64,000 bases of DNA, taken from contig JAJPYN010000019.1 of NCBI GenBank assembly GCA_021204905.1, positions 145,717-209,716 of the forward strand, in the 5' to 3' direction. A model generated the notes under the pieces. The model had not been told where the DNA came from. It saw only the letters and a program-made list of their open reading frames with translations, and made no database searches. Both the position numbers and the translations under genes were made by a program. This DNA comes from Prevotella sp. Lineage in GTDB: Bacteria; Bacteroidota; Bacteroidia; Bacteroidales; Bacteroidaceae. Below, piece by piece: positions 58,390 to 64,000 of the stretch. Each line of letters opens with the position of its first letter. Position 1 is the stretch's first letter.

Positions 58390-60165
58390 TTAGCAATTAT
58401 TCTCCTGATTTCGGGCCATCACGCGCAACCAATTGCCGCCCCAGATGAGGCGGATGTCGTCGTCGGAGAAGCGTTTCCGCAGCAGTTGGCGCGTGAAAAG
58501 GGTCATCTCGCCCGCGTCGTTCAAACCGCGGATGCCGCCGTCGCCGTCGAAGTCGGAACCGATGCCAATATGCTCAGTACCAATCAGTTGCGCGGCGTGT
58601 TCGACATGCTCTACGAAGTGCAGGATGTCCGCTTCGGAAGGGTTTTCGCAAATGAACCCGGCGTAAAGCGTCAGTTGGCACACCCCGTCCTTCGCCGCGA
58701 GCAGGCGCAACTGTTCGTCCGTCAGGTTGCGCTCGTGGTTGCATAGCGCGCGGCAGTTGCTGTGCGAACAAACGACGGGCTTTTTCGACAATTCGAGCAC
58801 ATCGCGGAAAGTGCTTTCGGCGGCGTGGCTAAGGTCGATCATCACTCCTTGCCTGTTCATCTCATTTACCACCTTTTCGCCGAAGGGACTGAGCCCGCGC
58901 CACGTGCCAATTGACCGCCGCGCCGAGTCGCAGATTTGGTTGTCGCCGTTGTGGCAAAGGGTGAGATACACCGCGCCGCGCCGTTTGAAATGCCCCACCC
59001 TTTTTATGTCGTTGCCCAAAGCCAAAGCGTTTTCAACGGCGAACATTATCGATTTCCGCCCCGCGCGCTTGTTGTCGACTGCCTCGCCGGGCGTGCGGGC
59101 AATGGCGACTGGTATTTTCGACGATTTCACCAGCGCCTCGGTGCGGTCGAAAATGAGGTTGGCGTAATCGAACGGCGTCGGCGTTGTAATCGGTGCGACA
59201 TCGCTCCAAACCTCATTGTTTATTGGCTGCGGCACATACGCGGCCATCGTCGCCACGTCGAGCATGCCGTCGGTCATCTTCTCGAGGTCGACCTTTATCC
59301 TTTCGTCGCGCCGCGTGAAATCGGCTCCTTGCGGGAAGAACATCGGCGTGTCGCAATGCGAATCGAGCGTGATGAACGATTGGTGCAAGGCCTTCGCGCG
59401 CTTGTAAACCGCCGCCTCGCCGACGAGCCAGTCGAAGATTTTTCTGCCCTCTTCGCCGAGCCATTCGGGGTGCCACTGGATGCCCATAAACGGCTTGTAC
59501 TCCGCGCTTTCCATGGCTTCGATGATGCCGTCTTCAGAGCGGGCAACGACGCGGAAATTGTCGGGCGGGCAATCGACAACTTGATGATGGAACGAATTGA
59601 CTGCCAGCGAGTTACAGTTGTAAATGTCGCGTAAGTTTGATTGGGGGTCGATGATTATTTTGTGCGTTTTAACATCGCGCGGCGCTTTCTGCGAATGACA
59701 AATGCCCTTTTCTTTCTGCCAAGCGGCATCGAGCGAGATGTCTTGCGCCACGTGCCCTCCGAACGCGACGGCCATCATCTGAATGCCGCGGCAGATGCCC
59801 AGCAACGGCATGCTTCGTTCGCGTGCAAGACAGGCAAGCAGCAGTTCGCTTTCGTCGCGCTGCGGCTTTATCTTTCCGGCCACCGCGAGTTTTTCTTCGC
59901 CTTGCCAATGCGGGTCGCAGTCGCCGCCGCCGCTGAGAATTAAAGCATCAAGGTTGTCGAGCCACGTAAAGATGGCATCGCCGGAAAGCGGGGGCAGGAT
60001 TACGGGTGCGCCGCCGGCCGCGGAGACCTGTAAATAATAGCGTTCGCGCAAGGTGGCGTCGCCGTCGGACAGGTTGGCCGTGATGCCGACGAGGGGTTTG
60101 TTTTCCGCGGCGAGCCTGCGCCCGGACAGCGTTTGCAGACGTTCGTCGAGCCGATAGCCTTTCAT
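58390..60165 (-). CDS. Fusion of gamma-glutamyl hydrolase (C26) and membrane dipeptidase (M19)
   Basis: A 591-residue two-domain enzyme without a signal peptide. Residues about 22-250 are a class I glutamine-amidotransferase-like C26 domain, with nucleophile Cys125 in GICRGIQ and His232 and Glu234 in WHPEW. Residues about 262-590 are a renal-dipeptidase M19 domain with DSHCDTP (zinc ligands His270 and Asp272), HSNCRAL and GIGSDFDGDG. It may split gamma-glutamyl compounds and the resulting dipeptides in turn. The Lrp gene lies 42 bases upstream and M28 is downstream. Confidence 0.92.
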   Translation of the reverse strand: MKGYRLDERLQTLSGRRLAAENKPLVGITANLSDGDATLRERYYLQVSAAGGAPVILPPLSGDAIFTWLDNLDALILSGGGDCDPHWQGEEKLAVAGKIKPQRDESELLLACLARERSMPLLGICRGIQMMAVAFGGHVAQDISLDAAWQKEKGICHSQKAPRDVKTHKIIIDPQSNLRDIYNCNSLAVNSFHHQVVDCPPDNFRVVARSEDGIIEAMESAEYKPFMGIQWHPEWLGEEGRKIFDWLVGEAAVYKRAKALHQSFITLDSHCDTPMFFPQGADFTRRDERIKVDLEKMTDGMLDVATMAAYVPQPINNEVWSDVAPITTPTPFDYANLIFDRTEALVKSSKIPVAIARTPGEAVDNKRAGRKSIMFAVENALALGNDIKRVGHFKRRGAVYLTLCHNGDNQICDSARRSIGTWRGLSPFGEKVVNEMNRQGVMIDLSHAAESTFRDVLELSKKPVVCSHSNCRALCNHERNLTDEQLRLLAAKDGVCQLTLYAGFICENPSEADILHFVEHVEHAAQLIGTEHIGIGSDFDGDGGIRGLNDAGEMTLFTRQLLRKRFSDDDIRLIWGGNWLRVMARNQENNC

Positions 60166-60207
60166 CTCGAAAAAAAGGACGAATTTTTGTTAAAAAGTGC
60201 TGCCGCC

Positions 60208-60681
60208 CTACTCCGCCGTAACCGGTATCTCGCGTTTGAGGCTTTGTTCGAGCGAGATCATCGTCTCTGTTGCGACGACGCCGCGGATGCCTTGCAGCTT
60301 GGTGTTGAGCAGGTCCATCAGTTGCTCGTTGTCGCGCGCGTAGAGCTTGATGAGCATCGTGTACGGACCAGTGGTGAAATGGCATTCGACGATTTCGGGG
60401 ATGAGCGCGAGTTCTTCGACGACCTCCTTGTACATGCTGCCTTTCTCGAGCGTGATGCCGACGTAGGTGCAGGTGGAATAACCGAGCGATTTGGGGTTCA
60501 CGTCGAAGCCGCTGCCTGTGATGATGCCGTCGTCGATGAGCCGCTGCACGCGCTGGTGAATGGCCGCGCGGGACACGCCGCACTCGATGGCGACATCTTT
60601 GAATGCCATGCGCGCGTTTTGCGACAAGATAGCGAGTATCTTTTTGTCAAGTTTGTCAATCCTATCCATAAGCATTTTCAT
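60208..60681 (-). CDS. Lrp/AsnC family transcriptional regulator
   Basis: A 157-residue regulator. The N-terminal winged helix-turn-helix (DRIDKLDKKILAILSQNARMAFKDVAIECGVSRAAIHQRVQRL) binds DNA, and the C-terminal RAM domain (about 75-145) binds amino acids. It heads the run with the C26-M19 fusion and M28 genes, so local control by an amino acid is plausible. It probably also controls itself. The first two Met codons (MKMLM) are alternative starts. Confidence 0.94.
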   Translation of the reverse strand: MKMLMDRIDKLDKKILAILSQNARMAFKDVAIECGVSRAAIHQRVQRLIDDGIITGSGFDVNPKSLGYSTCTYVGITLEKGSMYKEVVEELALIPEIVECHFTTGPYTMLIKLYARDNEQLMDLLNTKLQGIRGVVATETMISLEQSLKREIPVTAE

Positions 60682-60704
60682 TGCGTTGGTTTACAAATTG
60701 CTAC

Positions 60705-60712
60705 CAAAAGTA
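60705..60712 (-). promoter_or_regulatory. -7 box of the Lrp-C26/M19-M28 run
   Basis: TACTTTTG on the minus strand, 24 bases before the Lrp ATG. Confidence 0.65.
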
Positions 60713-60876
60713 TATACTTTGCGGCATTCGTGCAACAAAAATTGCTGAAAATTTTGCTTTTTGCCTGTTTTTGGACATTTGCACAAGCTTGCGGGGCGGA
60801 AGATGCAGGGGTTTGTACAATTCTTAATAAATACTAATTTAACGCTGCGAAGAACGGTCGTGCGCGGGGTTTTTCC

Positions 60877-60884
60877 TATTTTTG
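60877..60884 (+). promoter_or_regulatory. -7 box of the lipoprotein gene
   Basis: TATTTTTG, 25 bases before the ATG. Confidence 0.6.
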
Positions 60885-60908
60885 TTGTTTGAACAATAAT
60901 CGTTCGAT

Positions 60909-61736
60909 ATGCGAAGGTTTTTTTATGTTGCATTGATTGCCGTGGCGGCGGTGAGCGCGGCCTGCGGCGGGCGGAACAAGAAAGGTGTGCCGCCGGAGGT
61001 GCCGAACGACAGCATTGCCGTTTCGGAGGACTCCACTGTCTACGGGCTTGCTTGCGAGGGTTGCAGCGATTCGGCGGTATGGCTTTTGCCGCCCGACGCT
61101 TCGGACCCGATTCCTTACGACATTGTCAACGCGATGCGCCGGCACAAGATTTTCGGCAAGATCAAGACAGGCGACGCCATCGCGGTGGTGGTTAACCCGA
61201 CGGACTCGACGGTGGCGGACATGGTGATCGACCTCGACCAGTTGAAAGGCACGTGGTGCTATGTCGTGATGCCGACCTTGAAGAACGCGGACAACCTCAG
61301 CAAGAGCGCGCAGGAGCACATCATCGCGATGCTGCCGGACTCGATAAAAGAGGCTTACTACCAGCCTGTGGAATACGGTTTCACGCTCAAGCGCAACGAT
61401 GTGGCGTCGCCGGTGGGGCTGCTGCGGTCGCTTGATACCGACGACGACAACCCGTTTGTTTACAGCGACATCGAGAAATATTCGGCGTGGAGCATTCTGA
61501 ACGGCAGGCTTGTTTTGACGAAGCAGGTGAACCAGCGCATCATCACCGAGCCGGACACGCTGGCCGAAGAGCGGGACGACGGTCAGGGCGAGCGCAAGGA
61601 GAAGGACGAGGGCGACATGCCGATTCGCGTGGAGTCGAAGAGCGTGAACGACACTGCGGACATTGTCTTTTTGATGGAGGACTCGCTGGTGCTGAGGTTC
61701 AAGGACCGCACGCAGGGTTACTACCGCCAGAAATAA
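60909..61736 (+). CDS. Lipoprotein, function unknown
   Basis: A 275-residue lipoprotein; the lipobox VSAAC gives Cys19. A CEGCSDSAVWLLP segment (about 49-61) with a CxxC pair lies near the N-terminus, followed by a compact alpha/beta region. A low-complexity acidic and basic stretch (RDDGQGERKEKDEGD) precedes the last 40 residues. I do not recognise the family, but the promoter and lipobox support a real gene. It is transcribed alone, divergently from the Lrp gene. Confidence 0.8.
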   Translation: MRRFFYVALIAVAAVSAACGGRNKKGVPPEVPNDSIAVSEDSTVYGLACEGCSDSAVWLLPPDASDPIPYDIVNAMRRHKIFGKIKTGDAIAVVVNPTDSTVADMVIDLDQLKGTWCYVVMPTLKNADNLSKSAQEHIIAMLPDSIKEAYYQPVEYGFTLKRNDVASPVGLLRSLDTDDDNPFVYSDIEKYSAWSILNGRLVLTKQVNQRIITEPDTLAEERDDGQGERKEKDEGDMPIRVESKSVNDTADIVFLMEDSLVLRFKDRTQGYYRQK

Positions 61737-61854
61737 TTTTTTGCGGACAATTTTTAGGGCAAGCGGCAATTAAGTTTCGAGTTAACGGCCGACCTCGCGC
61801 AGAAACTTTTTGCCCGGGGCTGGTTTGAACTATGTGCCGAGCGATTTTGCGCGC

Positions 61855-61889
61855 GGAGCCGCAGCCTTCAGCGTCGCCTTCGTTTCAAC
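61855..61889 (+). repeat. Right-half remnant of the dispersed element, copy i
   Basis: GCAGCCTTCAGCGTCGCC followed by TTCGTTTCAA. Sixteen bases (GTCGCCTTCGTTTCAA) match copy h exactly, and GCAGCCTT matches copy b. The left core is absent. Confidence 0.65.
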
Positions 61890-62016
61890 GTCCGGGCTAA
61901 TTTCCAAACTAAGTTCAGGCTAATTTTTAATACGGATTTGGCTTATGCTGCGGCGTTAGCTTCAGGCTTTTTTCAAAAAAAATTTTTCGATTCTATGTTT
62001 TTCAAAATTATTATTA

Positions 62017-62024
62017 TAACTTTG
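62017..62024 (+). promoter_or_regulatory. -7 box of the DUF349 gene
   Basis: TAACTTTG. It lies just before an alternative GTG at 62035 and supports the ATG at 62077, which also has AGGAG nine bases upstream. Confidence 0.7.
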
Positions 62025-62076
62025 CAAAAATGTAGTGCGGCGTGCAAGGGTGCGCCGGCAGAGAGGAGTTAAAGCA

Positions 62077-63804
62077 ATGGAACCCGAGAGTACAGAGAAG
62101 GTTTACGCCTCGAAGCAGGAGGTGATAGACCGTGTGAAAGAGATTATCGAGAGTGGCGAGAACATCAATCGCGACGAGCTTGACGCGCTCAAGGCGGCGT
62201 TCTACAAGCTGTCCATCGCCGAGAAGGACGCCAAGCAGAAGGCTTACCTTGACGAGGGCGGCGACCCGGACGCTTACCAGCCTGAGGCCGACCCTGACGA
62301 GGAGACGTTCAAGGAGGTGATGGGGCAGTTGCGCGAGCAGCGTGCGGAGACGTCGAAGAAGCAGGACGAGGAGCGTCAGCAGAACCTCACGCGCAAGCTG
62401 GAGATCATTGAGCGGATTAAGGAGATGGCTGTCTCGCCCGACGAAGCAAATAAGTCTTATCAGGAGTTTAAGTCGCTGCAGACCGAGTGGAAGGAGCTTG
62501 GTGCGCTGCCGCCGGAGCGGTCGACGGAGGTGTGGCGGAATTACCAGCATGTCGTCGAGCAGTTCTACGACCTGTTGAAACTAAACTTTGAGGCGCGCGA
62601 CTACGACTTCAAGAAGAACTTGGAGACGAAGACGGCGCTGTGTGAGGCTGCCGAGAAGCTGACCGAAGAGAAGGACGTGGTGAGCGCGTTCCATCAGTTG
62701 CAGACGCTCCACGAGCAGTTCCGCGAGACGGGGCCTGTCGCCAAAGATTTGCGCGAGGACATCTGGAACCGCTTCAAGGCCGCGAGCACCATCATCAACA
62801 AGGCTCATCAGGCGTTCTTCGAGCGTCTGCGCGCCGGCGAGGAGGAGAACCTGCGGCACAAGACGGAGCTGTGCGAGAAGGTGGAGGCCATCGTTGCCGA
62901 GCCGAACAAGGGTAATGCCGACTGGGACAAGCACGCGAAGCAGATCATCGAGTTGCAAGCCGAATGGAAGACCGTGGGCTTCGCGCCGCATAAGATGAAC
63001 GTGAAGATTTTCGAGCGTTTCCGCGCCGCCTGCGACCAATTTTTTACTGCCAAGGCGGAGTTTTACAAGACGATGAAAGCCACTTATAGCGAGAACATCG
63101 CGAAGAAGCAGGCCATCATCGCGCGCGCGAAGGAGCTGGCTGATTCCACCGACTGGCGCAAGACGGCCAACGAGTTTATCGCCTTGCAGAAAGAATGGAA
63201 GGCGTCGGGCATCGTGCCGCACAGGACGGGCGAGAAGCTGTGGGCCGAGTTCCGCGCCGAATGCGACAAGTTCTTCAATGCGCGCAGTGCGGCGAACGTG
63301 AGCACCTACGGCGAAGAGCGCGAGAACCTTGCGAAAAAGCGCGAGATTGTGAAGCAGATTAACCTGATCACCGACGAGGACGAGGATGCCGTGCGCGAGA
63401 AGTTGCAGGCGTTGCAGGCCGAATGGAACGGCATCGGGCATGTGCCTTACAAAGAGAAGGACAAGGTTTTCAACGACTACCGCGAGGCTCTCGACATGGC
63501 TTACGGCAGGTTGCGCGGCGGTAAGGAGTCGCGGCGGCTCGACAGTTTCAAGGCTTCCGTGTCGCAGATGGAGGGCACGGCTGTCGACAGCGAGCGGGCT
63601 AAGCTGATGCGCAACTACGACACGCTCAGGCAGGAGATCCAGACTTACGAGAACAACCTCGGGTTCCTCTCCGCCACAAGCAAGAAAGGCAATGCCCTTG
63701 TCGACGACATCACGCGCAAAATTGAGAAGCTTAAGGCGGACATGAACCTCGTGCGCGAGAAGATTAAGGCCATCGACGAGCAAAACAAAGAGGGCAAGGA
63801 GTAG
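62077..63804 (+). CDS. DUF349 repeat coiled-coil protein
   Basis: A 575-residue cytoplasmic, highly charged helical protein. It has four to five DUF349 repeats of about 75 residues, each with a FxxLQxEWKxxGxxPxxxxxxxWxxFRxACDxFF pattern (for example around 130, 205, 280, 355 and 430). The first 110 residues are acidic and the last 90 form a coiled coil. DUF349 proteins are found across bacteria and their function is unclear. The start is set by the promoter and the Shine-Dalgarno-like AGGAG. Confidence 0.92.
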   Translation: MEPESTEKVYASKQEVIDRVKEIIESGENINRDELDALKAAFYKLSIAEKDAKQKAYLDEGGDPDAYQPEADPDEETFKEVMGQLREQRAETSKKQDEERQQNLTRKLEIIERIKEMAVSPDEANKSYQEFKSLQTEWKELGALPPERSTEVWRNYQHVVEQFYDLLKLNFEARDYDFKKNLETKTALCEAAEKLTEEKDVVSAFHQLQTLHEQFRETGPVAKDLREDIWNRFKAASTIINKAHQAFFERLRAGEEENLRHKTELCEKVEAIVAEPNKGNADWDKHAKQIIELQAEWKTVGFAPHKMNVKIFERFRAACDQFFTAKAEFYKTMKATYSENIAKKQAIIARAKELADSTDWRKTANEFIALQKEWKASGIVPHRTGEKLWAEFRAECDKFFNARSAANVSTYGEERENLAKKREIVKQINLITDEDEDAVREKLQALQAEWNGIGHVPYKEKDKVFNDYREALDMAYGRLRGGKESRRLDSFKASVSQMEGTAVDSERAKLMRNYDTLRQEIQTYENNLGFLSATSKKGNALVDDITRKIEKLKADMNLVREKIKAIDEQNKEGKE

Positions 63805-63945
63805 TTCTTAGCGACAAGGACGGGCCTTTGTTCGCAGCATTACATTTGCTACTGACAAATAATTTCCTTTGCGGCTAATTAGAGCGGCAAGGTTTAAGTT
63901 TTTTGCAAGCAGAATAAAGGGCGGGTTTGAATTTCATTAAGGCAC

Positions 63946-63983
63946 AAAAAGAGCGGCAGGCTGAATGACAACTTGTCGCTCTT
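63946..63983 (-). terminator. Terminator of a minus-strand gene beyond the window
   Basis: On the minus strand AAGAGCGACA pairs with TGCCGCTCTT (one G-U pair), followed by TTTG after an extended T run. The DUF349 gene ends about 140 bases earlier on the other strand. Confidence 0.6.
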
Positions 63984-64000
63984 ACTTTGTTGATTATGAG

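Larger units (their letters stand above)
61737..62076. other. Gene-free stretch before the DUF349 gene
   Basis: These 340 bases contain a right-half remnant of the dispersed element (61855-61889), AT-rich DNA and the DUF349 promoter. No terminator of the preceding lipoprotein gene was recognised. Confidence 0.7.

Overview
The window reads as chromosomal DNA of a GC-rich member of the Bacteroidales (Bacteroidota), most like a Muribaculaceae/Prevotellaceae-type gut organism. Four things point there: about twenty promoter -7 boxes of the Bacteroidetes form TAnnTTTG, several with TTTG 19-20 bases upstream; families largely restricted to this phylum (DUF6029, Omp28, DUF4954, DUF4294, PorT, the EF-G paralogue FusA2, type B L31); signal peptides cleaved before glutamine; and C-terminal domains of the type IX secretion kind. 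No phage, CRISPR array or intact transposon was seen. The content is mostly housekeeping, separated by unusually repeat-rich intergenic DNA.

Layout. 0-6 kb: the 3' part of mfd, a sodium:solute symporter, trxB and rpmE2. 6-10 kb: an envelope operon of TlpA-like thioredoxin, DUF6029 barrel, Omp28 lipoprotein and a secreted protein. 10-21.5 kb: an M6 metalloprotease, a TPR protein, serC-serA-DUF1015-yigZ-BadF kinase, then hflX-DUF4954-guanine deaminase. 21.5-29 kb: a TonB-receptor-like barrel, class I fumarase, tRNA-Lys, an AT-richer gap with one secreted protein, and fusA2. 29-34.5 kb: hemW, a low-molecular-weight phosphatase, a BASS transporter, a YycJ-like hydrolase, ispE, a Nudix enzyme and tRNA-Met. 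34.6-45 kb: PBP1A, mutS2, a membrane-anchored DNA/RNA endonuclease, trmD, NfeD plus SPFH, and a divergent UDP-GlcNAc 2-epimerase homologue. 45-48.4 kb: OmpH/Skp, pepD, a small ferredoxin absent from long-ORF lists, and PorT. 48.4-56.3 kb (minus): one eight-gene run of three FKBP isomerases, miaB, an MsbA-like ABC exporter, a U32 protein, a GNAT and sufE. 56.5-64 kb: DUF4294, an Lrp regulator with a C26-M19 fusion peptidase and an M28 glutaminyl-cyclase-like enzyme, a lipoprotein and a DUF349 protein.

The most unusual thing is a dispersed element of about 80 bp. It has a conserved left core (AAAAGTTTATCTTAGTTGCT followed by ACT), a variable middle and a right word TTCGTTTCAA. Five near-full copies and four partial ones lie in 64 kb. 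One full copy lies in frame inside the endonuclease gene, a 20-base piece lies in frame inside hemW, and a third supplies part of the stop-codon region of the YycJ-like gene. The right word also builds tandem arrays in several intergenic regions. Other points of interest are the loss of GTPase signature residues in FusA2, replaced catalytic residues in the epimerase homologue, the co-occurrence of Gln+1 secreted proteins with a glutaminyl-cyclase-like gene, and small tandem duplications that reach stop or start codons.
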